NCBI RefSeq assembly: GCF_003056725.1 | Contig: NZ_QBKZ01000001.1 | Coordinates: forward strand, 660,100-717,979 | DNA: 57,880 nucleotides | Origin: Mangrovicoccus ximenensis | Lineage (GTDB): Bacteria; Pseudomonadota; Alphaproteobacteria; Rhodobacterales; Rhodobacteraceae | Direction of reading: 5' to 3' | In this document: in pieces, positions 16,459 through 24,337 of the stretch | Position numbering within the stretch: the first letter of the stretch is position 1 | How the letters are laid out: each line of letters starts with the position of its first letter | Program-made: the position numbers and the translations under genes | Notes under the pieces: generated by a model | Seen by the model: only the letters and a program-made list of their open reading frames with translations | Told to the model about the DNA's origin: nothing | Database searches by the model: none

Positions 16459-16698
16459 ATGGCCGTCACCGACACCTCCGGCGGGCGCTCCGGCGCCCGC
16501 GACGTCCGGGTGTGGGACCCGCTGGTGCGGGCCGTGCACTGGAGCGTCGCGCTGATCGTTCTCGCCAACGGCTATCTCGACGATCCCGAGACGGATCTGC
16601 ACCACTGGCTGGGCTACGCCGCCGCGGGGCTGGTCGCGCTGCGGCTGGCCTGGGGGCTGGTCGGCAGCCGCCATGCCCGGCTCTCGGCCTTCCCGCCC
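16459..16698 (+). pseudogene. Cytochrome b561-type protein, N-terminal fragment
   Basis: About 80 residues: RVWDPLVRAVHWSVALIVLA carries the heme-ligand histidine of the first helix, HHWLGYAAAGLVALRLAWG the second helix with another His, followed by GSRHARLSAFPP. This is the start of a diheme B-type cytochrome b561 (normally about 180 residues). After SAFPP the frame turns into a decayed IS21 copy, so the last two helices and two heme ligands are missing. It is 7 bases after the PepSY-like gene. Confidence 0.78.
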
Positions 16699-16789
16699 AG
16701 GCGAAGTGAAACCACAGGCATCAGAGGGCTGCGACAGGATCCGGGCGCAATCGCCCGGGGAACGATCCCCCGGATCGCTTCCAGATCCC

Positions 16790-16978
16790 CCCCATGCCCC
16801 GAAGCCTGGCGCGCCCTGGCTCGTCAGGTCCTCCACCAGTCACGCCGTCGCCCGTTGGGCCCGGAGCGATGGCGCTGCAACGGGCGGCCGTGCCTGCGGC
16901 ACGACGCCATGCCGGACATCTTCAGGCTGCACGGGCCATGACGGCAATCGCGCCGCTGGCCGGATCATGACGCATGGC
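16790..16978 (-). mobile_element. istB: IS21-family istB remnant (ATP-binding helper), decayed
   Basis: On the minus strand MRHDPASGAIAVM begins an IstB-like helper ATPase, overlapping the istA end as in IS21 elements. A frameshift then gives SLKMSGMA, and after an extra stretch the piece VEDLTSQGAPGFGAW resembles the next IstB segment (VTDLIEQGAPAFEA in intact relatives). Everything beyond is missing, including the Walker motifs. Confidence 0.62.
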
Positions 16979-17155
16979 ACTTCTCCTGCTCCCTGCCGCG
17001 CAGCCCGTCATGGCGCCCGGCACCTGCCTTCGCCTCCTGCGACAGCGCCGGCGCCTCCGGGGGCATGACCTCGGGCAGGCTGGGCACGGCGTCGGTCAGC
17101 CGGTGCAGGAGGTCCAGGACATGGGTCTTGGCGGGGACGTCTGCCTCCAGTGACC
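16965..17155 (-). mobile_element. istA: IS21-family istA remnant (transposase C terminus)
   Basis: The frame SLEADVPAKTHVLDLLHRLTD followed by a Glu/Ala-rich segment and RHDGLRGREQEKCHAS, then TGA, resembles the C terminus of IS21-family IstA. The DDE catalytic core is missing. The stop overlaps the istB ATG, the normal IS21 arrangement. No intact terminal inverted repeats or target duplications could be recognised, so this is a relic, not an active element. Confidence 0.62.
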
Positions 17156-17159
17156 ATTC

Positions 17160-18240
17160 CCCTGGCTCCGGGACTGGCCCGACGGGATGGTGGCACTGCT
17201 CGGCGGACCGCTGCCGCCGGGCGCGCGCTGGACCGTTTTCGCCGCGGCGCGGGCGGTGAATTCGCGGATCGTCAACTACCTGATGCCCGAGGCCGGGGTG
17301 CGCTTCGCCGAGGTCGGGCTGGAGCCGCTGGCGGGGGCGCTGGGACCTCTGGTTCCGGACACGCTCGACAGGGTGTTTTTCGACCAGCCCGCCCCGGGCC
17401 TCTACGACTGGGATGGGCGGCACGGCAACCTGCTGAACAGCCTGCCCTGGAGCGGCGGGCTGCGCGACGCGATCGCCGCCCGCGGACCGGTCGCGCTGCA
17501 GCTTGTTGCGCTTCTGGAGGAGTGCGGTCCCGGCACCGGCGCCACCCGCAGCTTCGTCTACCGGACCGTCACGCGCCTGATGCAGGACGGGTTCCTCGGA
17601 GCGCTGAGGGACTTCTGCGACCGGCGCGGACTGATGCTCTCGGGCCACGAGATCCTGCCGCATGTCGGCAGCTTCGCGCTGAACGGCGGCTTCCGCAGCA
17701 TCGATCCGCGGGTCTCGCTGGCGACGGATTTCTTCGGCACCGACCGGTTCCGCGACGTGACGGCGGTGGATGCCAACAACCTCGTGCCGCAGCTCGCGCC
17801 GCTTCTGGGGCGCAGCGTGGCGCAGGCCTCCGGCCGCACCGGCTGCGAGGCGGAACTCTACATCACCTCGGAGCGCAGCGAGGCGCGCGCGGCAGGGCAG
17901 TGGGAGATGGCACCTGCGGCGCTCAGGGCGCAGCTGATCCGGCTGCACATGCTGGGGGCGTCGCGGGTGATCCTGCATGCGCTCTTCGCCGATGCCGGCG
18001 ATGCCCGGCCCGAGCCGCTCGCGAACCTGCGCTTCGATTTCGCGCCCGGCTACAACCTGCAGCCCTGGTGGCCGGTCATGGGGGAGATGGCCCGCGAGGC
18101 CGCCGCCCTGGCGGATTTCGCCGAGGCCGCTGCGCCGGTCCGGCAGGTGCTGGTGCTCTATCCGCTGGAGACGGCGCTGCGGGAGGGGCCGCGCCACGTC
18201 CATGCGGAAGCGTTCGTGGCCGCGCGCTGGCCCGAGGCGC
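17160..18240 (+). pseudogene. Glycosyl hydrolase (GH106/rhamnosidase-like) internal fragment
   Basis: About 355 residues with LDRVFFDQPAPGLYDWDGRH, LMLSGHEILPHVGSFALNGG, DPRVSLATDFFGTDRFRDVT, AAGQWEMAPAALRAQLIRLH and LRFDFAPGYNLQPWWPVM, which read like the barrel of a large alpha-L-rhamnosidase-type glycosyl hydrolase. The start is lost against the IS21 relic and the end continues in frame into an Ada methyltransferase. An ATG at 17187 opens a 472-codon frame spanning both parts. Family assignment is from memory of motif style, so moderate. Confidence 0.5.
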
Positions 18241-18605
18241 GCTTTGCCGAAGAGCCCGGCCGCGTCGGCGCGTTGGCGACGGCGGCCTTCGAAGGCCGCG
18301 GCGGCAAGCTGCACCTCATCGGCGCGCCGTTCCAGATCAAGGTCTGGGAGGCGCTGCTGCAGATCCCCTCGGGCCATGTCACAACCTATTCCGATATTGC
18401 CAGCGCCATCGGTCATCCGAAGGCGGTCCGCGCGGTCGGCACCGCGGTCGGCCGCAACCCGGTCAGCCTGTTCATCCCCTGCCACCGGGCGCTGCGCAAA
18501 TCGGGCGGGCTGGGCGGCTATCACTGGGGGCTGACCGTCAAGCGCGCGATCCTCGCTTGGGAGAGCGCCCGTTCGGATGCACACGCAGAGGTCAACTCGG
18601 AGTGA
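18241..18605 (+). pseudogene. ada: Ada/Ogt O6-methylguanine-DNA methyltransferase C-terminal domain
   Basis: About 120 residues containing the complete alkyl-acceptor domain: FQIKVWEALLQIPSGHVTTY, the helix-turn-helix PKAVRAVGTAVGRNP, the active-site IPCHRALRKSGGLGGYHWG and the end KRAILAWE. The N-terminal AraC/metal-binding part of Ada is missing and is replaced in frame by a glycosyl hydrolase. Because the catalytic domain is whole, a functional but unregulated methyltransferase hybrid is possible; native start and promoter are absent. Confidence 0.75.
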
Positions 18606-18661
18606 TTTCGTTTTCCGTCCGTCCGGCTATAGTGACGGCAAAACGACCAACGAGGCGATCC

Positions 18662-19312
18662 ATGATCCGAGCGACCCTTCTGCTGACCACCGCGGCCCTG
18701 GTGCTGACGGCCTGCGACCCGGCGATGATGAACACCACCGGCAACCCGAACCAGAACCGCAATGCCGGCGCTCTGACCGGGGCGGCCGCAGGCGCCATCG
18801 CCGGCGTTGTGGCGGGCGACCGCGACCCGAAGGCGGTGGTTTTCGGAACCGCGGCGGGCGCGATCCTCGGCGCGGGCGTCGGCGAGTATCTCGACCGCCA
18901 GGCGGCCTCGCTGCGCAACGACCTGGGCAATGACGCGATCACCGTCACCAATACCGGCGACAGCCTGCTGGTCAACTTCCCGCAGGACGTGCTCTTCGCC
19001 ACAGACAGCGCCTCGGTCTCGGCGGCGAGCCGCAGCGACCTGCAGGCGCTGGCGCGCAACCTTCAGCAATATCCCGACACCTCGGTGCAGATCATCGGCC
19101 ATACCGACAATACCGGCGCGGCGGGCTACAATTTCGATCTGTCGAACCGCCGCGCGGGCGCGGTCGCAGGCGTTCTGGTGAATGCCGGCGTCGCGGGCGG
19201 GCGGATCACCTCGACAGGCCGCGGCGAAGACCAGCCGGTCGCGTCGAACCTGACCCCCGAGGGCCGCGCGCAGAACCGCCGTGTCGAGGTCATCATCCGC
19301 CCGACCGCCTGA
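18662..19312 (+). CDS. OmpA-family outer-membrane lipoprotein with glycine-zipper region
   Basis: A 216-residue lipoprotein (YiaD/Pal style). The lipobox is LTAC within MIRATLLLTTAALVLTAC. Residues about 35-80 are a glycine-zipper segment (GALTGAAAGAIAGVVAGD), and the C terminus is an OmpA peptidoglycan-binding domain with VQIIGHTDNTGAAGYNFDLS, NRRAGAVAGVL and the closing EGRAQNRRVEVII. It is anchored in the outer membrane and binds the cell wall. The gene appears intact and monocistronic. Confidence 0.92.
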   Translation: MIRATLLLTTAALVLTACDPAMMNTTGNPNQNRNAGALTGAAAGAIAGVVAGDRDPKAVVFGTAAGAILGAGVGEYLDRQAASLRNDLGNDAITVTNTGDSLLVNFPQDVLFATDSASVSAASRSDLQALARNLQQYPDTSVQIIGHTDNTGAAGYNFDLSNRRAGAVAGVLVNAGVAGGRITSTGRGEDQPVASNLTPEGRAQNRRVEVIIRPTA

Positions 19313-19387
19313 TCCCGGCAGGTCCGGTCAGGAAATCGGAGCGGTTCGCGCGGCAGGCGTTGCCCCCGCGGCCGCTCCGGTTATAAC

Positions 19388-19399
19388 ATCTGACCAGAT
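19388..19399. promoter_or_regulatory. Candidate operator of the FadR-type regulator
   Basis: ATCTG-AC-CAGAT is a perfect 5-2-5 inverted repeat 13 bases before the ATG of the FadR-type gene. FadR-family regulators bind short palindromes of the TGGTnnnACCA type, and many repress their own gene. The placement suggests autoregulation; this is an inference. Confidence 0.4.
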
Positions 19400-19412
19400 C
19401 GGGGGCAGGCAA

Positions 19413-20186
19413 ATGACATTCAGACGCATCGAGCCGGAGAAGCTGAGCCAGGCGGTGGTCCGCCAGATCGAGGACCTTATCCTGCGCGGCGTGCTGCGCC
19501 CGGGCGAGCGCCTGCCCGCCGAGCGCGACCTCAGCGAGAAGCTCGGCGTCTCGCGTCCCAGCCTCCGCGAGGCCGTGGCGCATCTGCAGGACCAGGGGCT
19601 CTTGACCGCGCGGGCGGGATCGGGCGTCTTCGTCGCCGAGGTGCTGGGCTCGGCCTTCTCGCCGGCGCTGGTGCGGCTGTTCTCGACCAACGAGGACGCG
19701 GTCTTCGACTATATCGACTTCCGCCGCGATCTCGAGGGGCTGGCAGCCGAGCGCGCCGCGCGGATGGCCTCGGATACCGACCTCAAGGTGATCGACACGA
19801 TCTACCGCCGGATGGAGCTGGCCCACCGCAAGCGCAACCCGGCCGACGAGGCGCGGCTCGACGCCGAGTTCCACCTGTCGATCGTCGAGGCCAGCCACAA
19901 CGTCATCACGCTGCACATGATGCGCTCGATGTTCGAACTCCTGCGCGAGGGCGTGTTCTACAACCGCCAGATCATGTTCAAGCAGCGCGCCACCCGCGAC
20001 ACGCTGCTCGGTCAGCATGGCGACATCAACCGCGCCCTGCAGGAGCGCGATCCGACCGCCGCGCGCGAGGCAGTGGCGGCGCACATGGATTTCGTCGGCC
20101 GCTGCCTCAAGGAGCAGCAGAAGGCCGACAAGCACGAGGCGGTGTCGCAGCAGCGGCTGGAGCATGAGGAAGCCCGGCGGCTCTGA
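19413..20186 (+). CDS. GntR-family regulator, FadR/PdhR/LldR subfamily
   Basis: A 257-residue DNA-binding protein. The winged helix at residues 10-75 contains LRPGERLPAERDLSEKLGVS followed by RPSLREAVAHLQDQGLL, a textbook GntR motif. The C-terminal FCD domain has the metal-site residues in DYIDFRRDLEGLAAERAA, ARLDAEFHLSIVEASHN and HGDINRALQERD. Such proteins sense small organic acids and repress their catabolic genes. No target operon lies in the same direction, so the regulon cannot be read, apart from a palindrome at its own promoter. The MTFRRIEPEKL start is chosen as the first residue of the usual domain. Confidence 0.9.
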   Translation: MTFRRIEPEKLSQAVVRQIEDLILRGVLRPGERLPAERDLSEKLGVSRPSLREAVAHLQDQGLLTARAGSGVFVAEVLGSAFSPALVRLFSTNEDAVFDYIDFRRDLEGLAAERAARMASDTDLKVIDTIYRRMELAHRKRNPADEARLDAEFHLSIVEASHNVITLHMMRSMFELLREGVFYNRQIMFKQRATRDTLLGQHGDINRALQERDPTAAREAVAAHMDFVGRCLKEQQKADKHEAVSQQRLEHEEARRL

Positions 20187-20365
20187 GCCGTTGACAGCCG
20201 GGCCGGGCGGGCGTAGCCCGGAGACAGGTTCCGGCACCTGCCGCCCGCGGCCTTCCGGCCATGGTGAAGTCCGGCTCTGAATGTCCATGCTCCCGACGCT
20301 TTTGCGCCCGGACGGCAAGGCGGGCCCTGTCCATCCCGAGGCGCAGTTTTGCGAAAGGACAGGCC

Positions 20366-20533
20366 ATGTCTGCTCTCCCGACCCTCGAGGTCCTGAAATA
20401 CGAAGCCCGCGCGCTGCGCGCCGAAGCTGCCGCTTCGGGCCGGTCCCTGACCCAGTCGGCGGCACTGGAACAGGTCGCCCGCCGCCACGGGCTGCGCGAC
20501 TGGAACACCGCCGCCGCGCTGGCGCGGCGCAAC
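20366..20533 (+). pseudogene. Glyoxalase-related domain, N-terminal fragment
   Basis: The first 56 residues (TLEVLKYEARALRAEAAASG, then SAALEQVARRHGLRDWNTAA) match the short helical domain found in proteins named glyoxalase superfamily protein in Rhodobacterales, often also in small stand-alone proteins. It is followed directly and in frame by an IS1634-type transposase relic, suggesting that the gene was interrupted. AAAGGA lies about 8 bases before the ATG. Confidence 0.6.
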
Positions 20534-21280
20534 GTCGGAACCGTGCTTCGGCGGTTCCCGGTCCAGCGCGTGGTGCTGGTCGCCGACCGCGGCCTTCTGA
20601 GCCAGGAGAATATCGGCGAGCTGACGGCCCTGGCTGATCGCGACGGCCGCAAGCTGGCGTTCATCCTGGCCGTCCCCGCGCGCCGCAATGCGGAGCTTGC
20701 CGAAACATTCCAAGAACTTGACTTCGATGCCGACGGCCTCGCCGAGGCGGGCTTCGCCGGGCACCGGCTGATCGTCGCCCATGACCCGCTGCGCGCCGGG
20801 GAGCGGTCAGACCGCCGCCGCGCCCGCATCCGCGATCTCGGGGACATGGCCGAACGGCTGGCCGGAAAACTGGACAGCCAGGAGTTCGGACCGGACCGCG
20901 CAGCGGCAAATCCTCCGGGGGGATTTGGGGCCGAACGGACAGACGGCCCGGGGAGGCCGCGCCTCCGACCGCGGGGCCTGCAGCCGCTTCACCCGCGCCG
21001 TCGCCGAAGCCGAGCTCACCCACTTCATCAAGCCCGACCTGCAGGCCGCCCTGTTCAGCTGGAGCCTCGACGCGGCGGCCATTGCCCGCGCCGAACTCTT
21101 CGACGGCAAGCCGGCGCAGCGAAGGGCCATTCCGCAGGCCCGCGCAGCGCGCCGGACCTGCCCGCGCGCATCCAGAAGCACACGACGCATATCGGCGACC
21201 AGACCTTCACCGGCCTATCGAGGAGCATGCCCGAACAGCTCGATCCATTCGAAGCCCTGGGGCTCCCAAGGCCCGCCTGA
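20534..21280 (+). mobile_element. IS1634-family transposase relic with internal deletion and frameshift
   Basis: FPVQRVVLVADRGLLSQENI, KLAFILAVPARRN, AGHRLIVAHDPLRAGERSDR and RARIRDLGDMAERLAGKLD match IS1634 (IS4-like) transposases. After a frameshift around 20,900 the piece RASDRGACSRFTRAVAEAEL, IKPDLQAALFSW and ARAELFDGKP continues the protein. The frame then returns to the first for the normal C terminus (HIGDQTFTGLSR, DPFEALGLPRPA). The region around the last catalytic glutamate is deleted. No terminal repeats recognised; inactive. Confidence 0.7.
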
Positions 21281-21290
21281 CAGCCAAGTT

Positions 21291-21644
21291 ATGGCAAATC
21301 TCGCAATCCAGGGGGAGCAATATCAATTGCTTATCGATTTTGACGTCGAGCTTGGCGGTGCCACCTTCTGGACGGCGAACGGGTTCCTGCTGGCGGTGGC
21401 CGCCCTGCTGGTCCCAATGGTGCTTGACGATGATGCGTCGGCCTGGGCGGAGCGCTGCCTGATCGGAGCCGCTCTGCTCTGGGCGCTTGCGGTCATCAGC
21501 TGCGCCGCCTCCGCCCATATCGCGCCGCCGATCCTCGGGCCGCTGGCACGGTTGCAGGAGCTGGGCAAGTCGCGGCTGGGGCGGCGGGCAGTGATGGGCT
21601 GGCTCGATCCGCGGATCAAGCCGCGGGACGGGCTGGCGGGCTAA
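21291..21644 (+). CDS. Two-helix membrane protein, unknown
   Basis: A 117-residue frame starting at ATG shortly after the transposase relic. Two hydrophobic helices are visible: WTANGFLLAVAALLVPMVL (about residues 26-44) and CLIGAALLWALAVISCAASA (about 55-75), followed by a basic cytoplasmic tail. I do not recognise a family. It is followed 12 bases later by a second hydrophobic frame, and both may be pieces of one four-helix protein split by a stop codon. Confidence 0.45.
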   Translation: MANLAIQGEQYQLLIDFDVELGGATFWTANGFLLAVAALLVPMVLDDDASAWAERCLIGAALLWALAVISCAASAHIAPPILGPLARLQELGKSRLGRRAVMGWLDPRIKPRDGLAG

Positions 21645-21656
21645 CTGACCGCCGGG

Positions 21657-21860
21657 GTGCTGGACAAGGCGCTGCTCTTCGCAATGATCTATCCGATCCT
21701 TCTACCAATCTGCGGTTGGGCTATCTTAGATCATCAAATCACGGTCGGAGATTTTGTTTTCCTCTCTTCGGAATCGCCTATTTGGAAACGAGTACTGCTT
21801 TTGGTCACCATATCCGGATCAATGATTTTATTGATCCAAGAGGCGCTGTTGCGCAAATCA
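21657..21860 (+). pseudogene. Truncated membrane protein in an AT-rich patch
   Basis: A GTG-started frame with two hydrophobic segments (ALLFAMIYPILLPICGWAIL and WKRVLLLVTISGSMILLIQE), ending in LLRKSA before unrelated coding begins. Codon use changes here: A- and T-ending codons are frequent, unlike the neighbouring genes, which points to horizontally acquired DNA. No family recognised. The right end is a join to a rhodanese fragment. Confidence 0.45.
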
Positions 21861-21868
21861 GCTGACGA

Positions 21869-22000
21869 CCGCAGTTCGACGAATTGCGGCCGGACCCGGC
21901 GCAGCGCGTGGTCTTCGCCTGCGCGACCGGGCTCCGGGCATGGCGGGCGGCGCGGGCGCTGGAATCGGCGGGACACGGACGCACCGCCATCCTCGCCTGA
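21869..22000 (+). pseudogene. Rhodanese-like domain, C-terminal fragment
   Basis: A plus-strand frame reads QFDELRPDPAQRVVFACATG, then LRAWRAARALESAGH and ILA before TGA. The loop CATGLR after a hydrophobic strand (VVFA) has the position and form of the rhodanese active-site cysteine loop, and the helix RAWRAARAL follows as usual. Perhaps the last domain of a ThiF/MoeB or disulfide-reductase type protein. The start of the gene is missing. Confidence 0.5.
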
Positions 22001-22370
22001 CACAGGGGCAACCGGCGCCTCCCGGATGGCGCATGGCCGCCATGTAGCAGAGGCATTTTTCGGCAAAAGCGTGCGCAAAATACGTACGCAAAAATTTTGC
22101 ACCGCCGCAGCCCTCCCAGCCCCGGCCCGCTGGGAGGGCCCCGCGCCGCAACGCCCTAAAATAAGAAGATTTTCTCAAACCGCCCGCAAAATATGCGAAT
22201 TCATGCAGGCGGGATGCCAGCTTTCCGGGCAGCCTGGAAACCGCGATTTTCCTGTTTCCGGACCGCTTGTCCGTCCGCATAGTGAGGGCATCGAGTAGAA
22301 GCGGTCTGGAGCCATCTCCTGGGCATTGCTCGACAGACCCCTAGCGGATCCCCTGTCGAACGGAGCTGAC
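22001..22370. other. AT-rich intergenic stretch with repeats, no gene seen
   Basis: Contains two close copies of a CGCAAAA element (TGCGCAAAAT and TACGCAAAAAT, 22072-22095), a 13-base palindrome GCAAAAATTTTGC at 22088-22100, a GC hairpin described separately, and an AT-rich segment near 22150-22205. Together these look like a promoter/regulatory region for the small gene and ABC operon downstream, but no individual factor can be named. Confidence 0.4.
22110..22139. repeat. 11-bp perfect stem-loop
   Basis: GCCCTCCCAGC and GCTGGGAGGGC pair perfectly around the loop CCCGGCCC. No T-run follows on either strand, so it is either a Rho-assisted terminator after the rhodanese fragment or an RNA structural element. 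Confidence 0.5.
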
Positions 22371-22538
22371 ATGACACATCTGCCCCACCCTCCGGCCCTT
22401 GCCATTCCCGGCACCCATCCCTGTCTCGGCTGCCTCTCCGGTCCCGATGCCGCGAAACGCGCCTGTGCCCGGATGCGCCTTCTGGCCGAAGGCCATGCGT
22501 CCGAGGTGATCGAAGCGATCGACCCCACCCTCACCTAG
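22371..22538 (+). CDS. Small cysteine-containing protein, unknown
   Basis: A 55-residue frame that begins with ATG a few bases after CGGAG. It has a Pro/His-rich start, a C-x-x-C pair (HPCLGCLSG) and a helical second half (ACARMRLLAEGHASEVIEAI). I do not recognise it. It lies 28 bases before the ABC importer operon in the same direction and could be its first gene or a truncated remnant. Confidence 0.4.
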   Translation: MTHLPHPPALAIPGTHPCLGCLSGPDAAKRACARMRLLAEGHASEVIEAIDPTLT

Positions 22539-22566
22539 ACCCGCCAGACCCCGAAAGGTCCCTACC

Positions 22567-23556
22567 ATGCAAGAACGACTGCTGGGCGCCTGCGCCCTCG
22601 GCGGCCTGATGGCTGCCTCCTCCGCAATCGCCGCCGACAAGGTCGCCTACCAGCTCGACTGGCTGCCGGGCGGCGACAAGGCGCCGATCTATGTCTGCAT
22701 CGAAAAAGGCTTCTGCGAGGCCGAAGGGCTCGACGTCACCATCGTGCCGGGCCGCGGCTCCACCGACGCGATCTCGCGCCTCGCGGCAGGCTCCTCCGAC
22801 ATCGGCATGGCCGATATCGGCGCGCTCATGGCCGCGAAGGCGCAGGAAGGCGTCGGCGTCACCGCCGTCATGTCGGTCTTCAACACTGGCCCGCATGCCT
22901 TCTACACGCTCGCCGGATCGGGCTTCGGCAGCGTGGCCGACGTCAAGGGCCGCACCATCGCCACCTCGCCCTTCACCTCCTCGAATGTCTACCTTCCGCT
23001 GGTGCTGGAGGAAGTGGGCGCCACCGAAGACGACCTCACGCTGATCAAGGCCGATCCCGGCGCGCTGGGGCCCATGCTGATGACCGGGCAGGCCGACGGC
23101 ATCATCGCCTGGATGACCGACCTGACGCGCTACGGCAACCAGGCCGCCGAGGCAGGCAAGGAAATCGTCGCGCTGCCCTGGTCCGAGGCCGGGCTGGAGC
23201 TCTATTCCGCCGCGCTGATCGCCTCCGACGGCTTCCTGGCCGAGCGCCCGGATGTCGCCGCCCGCTTTGTGAGGGCCTTCCGCGCCTCGGTCGAGTTCTG
23301 CCGCGAACACCCCGAAGACGCCGCCGCCTCGGTCGCTGCCATCGTGCCGGAACTGGGCGCCGAGGATGTCACCGGCTCGCTCAAGGATGCGCTGCCGCTG
23401 ATCTTCAACGAGGTCACCGGAACCCACGGCCTCGGCACCTTCGACGCCGACCGGCTGGCCGCCACCTGGGCACGGGTCGCCGAGGCGCAGGGGCTAGATG
23501 CCGCCGGGTTCGATCCCGAAACCGCCGTCGCGCGCAGCTATCTGCCGGAGAGCTGA
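22567..23556 (+). CDS. ABC transporter substrate-binding protein, NMT1/THI5-like
   Basis: A 329-residue periplasmic protein with a signal peptide ending SAIAA. The opening YQLDWLPGGDKAPIYVCIEK followed by GFCEAEGLDVTIVPGRGSTD is typical of NMT1/THI5-like binding proteins, which serve importers for pyrimidines, sulfonates, riboflavin precursors and other small heterocycles. SSDIGMADIGALMAAKAQ is the second conserved loop. The ATPase gene follows after 3 bases and the permease after 1, forming a complete importer. The ligand is not deducible; a downstream oxygenase may be related. Confidence 0.88.
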   Translation: MQERLLGACALGGLMAASSAIAADKVAYQLDWLPGGDKAPIYVCIEKGFCEAEGLDVTIVPGRGSTDAISRLAAGSSDIGMADIGALMAAKAQEGVGVTAVMSVFNTGPHAFYTLAGSGFGSVADVKGRTIATSPFTSSNVYLPLVLEEVGATEDDLTLIKADPGALGPMLMTGQADGIIAWMTDLTRYGNQAAEAGKEIVALPWSEAGLELYSAALIASDGFLAERPDVAARFVRAFRASVEFCREHPEDAAASVAAIVPELGAEDVTGSLKDALPLIFNEVTGTHGLGTFDADRLAATWARVAEAQGLDAAGFDPETAVARSYLPES

Positions 23557-23559
23557 GCC

Positions 23560-24336
23560 ATGGCCCCGCCTCCCGCCATCCGCTTCGACCGGACAGGCCA
23601 GGTCTTCTCCGCCCGCTCCGGGCGGGTGGAGGCCCTGCGCGATGTCAGCTTCGAGGTTGCCCAGCACGAATTCCTCGCCGTCCTCGGCCCCTCGGGCTGC
23701 GGGAAATCCACGCTCCTGCGGATGATCGCGGGACTGCTGGCACCCACGAGCGGCTCAGTCGAGGTCTATGGCAGGCCGGTGACCGGCCCGCGCGAGGATA
23801 TCGGCATCGTCTTCCAGAAGCCGACCCTGCTGCCCTGGGCGACGGTGGAGGAGAACGTGACCTTCCCGCGCCGCCACAAGACCGGCCGGGTCAGCCGCGC
23901 CGACCGCACCCGGGCGCAGGAGCTATTGGAGATGACCGGTCTGGAGGGCTTCGGCAAGCGCCTTCCCGACGAGCTGTCGGGCGGCATGCAGCAGCGGGTC
24001 GGCATCGCCCGCGCCCTGCTGATGGACCCGGAGATCCTCTTGATGGACGAGCCCTTCTCGGCGCTCGACGCGCTGACCCGCGAGGTGATGGGCTTCGACC
24101 TCTTGAAGATGTTCGCAGACCGGCCAAAGACCGTGGTCTTCATCACCCATTCGGTCACCGAAGCCGCGCTGCTGGCCGACCGGGTGCTGGTGATGACCGG
24201 CCGCCCCGGAACCGTCCAGACCGAAATCGCCGTGCCGCTGGGCCGCGACCGCGGTCCCGAAACCCTCAAGGAGCTTGCCGTCAATGACCTCGCCTCGCAT
24301 CTGCGCGACCTCCTCATCGGCAAGCGGGCAGCCTGA
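23560..24336 (+). CDS. ABC transporter ATP-binding protein, NitT/TauT type
   Basis: A 258-residue ATPase with Walker A VLGPSGCGKSTLLRMI, Q-loop IVFQKPTLLPWATV, signature ELSGGMQQRVGIARALL, Walker B ILLMDEPFSALDA and switch histidine TVVFITHSVTEAALLADRV. The FSALDALTRE form after Walker B is characteristic of nitrate/sulfonate/taurine-type importers. It is embedded between the binding protein and the permease. Confidence 0.94.
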   Translation: MAPPPAIRFDRTGQVFSARSGRVEALRDVSFEVAQHEFLAVLGPSGCGKSTLLRMIAGLLAPTSGSVEVYGRPVTGPREDIGIVFQKPTLLPWATVEENVTFPRRHKTGRVSRADRTRAQELLEMTGLEGFGKRLPDELSGGMQQRVGIARALLMDPEILLMDEPFSALDALTREVMGFDLLKMFADRPKTVVFITHSVTEAALLADRVLVMTGRPGTVQTEIAVPLGRDRGPETLKELAVNDLASHLRDLLIGKRAA

Positions 24337-24337
24337 G

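Noticed and set aside
16736..16780. Terminator or attachment site from the palindromes CCGGGCGCAATCGCCCGG and GATCCCCCGGATC
   Set aside because: Both lie within the decayed IS21 segment, have no T-run and no matching direct repeats, so chance GC palindromes are more likely.
17187..18605. A genuine bifunctional glycosyl hydrolase-methyltransferase
   Set aside because: The two domains have no functional relation, the hydrolase lacks its own start, and the same kind of abrupt join recurs throughout the window.
22300..22566. A thiamine-pyrophosphate riboswitch before the NMT1-type importer
   Set aside because: The conserved CTGAGA and the second conserved arm are not present in the leader.
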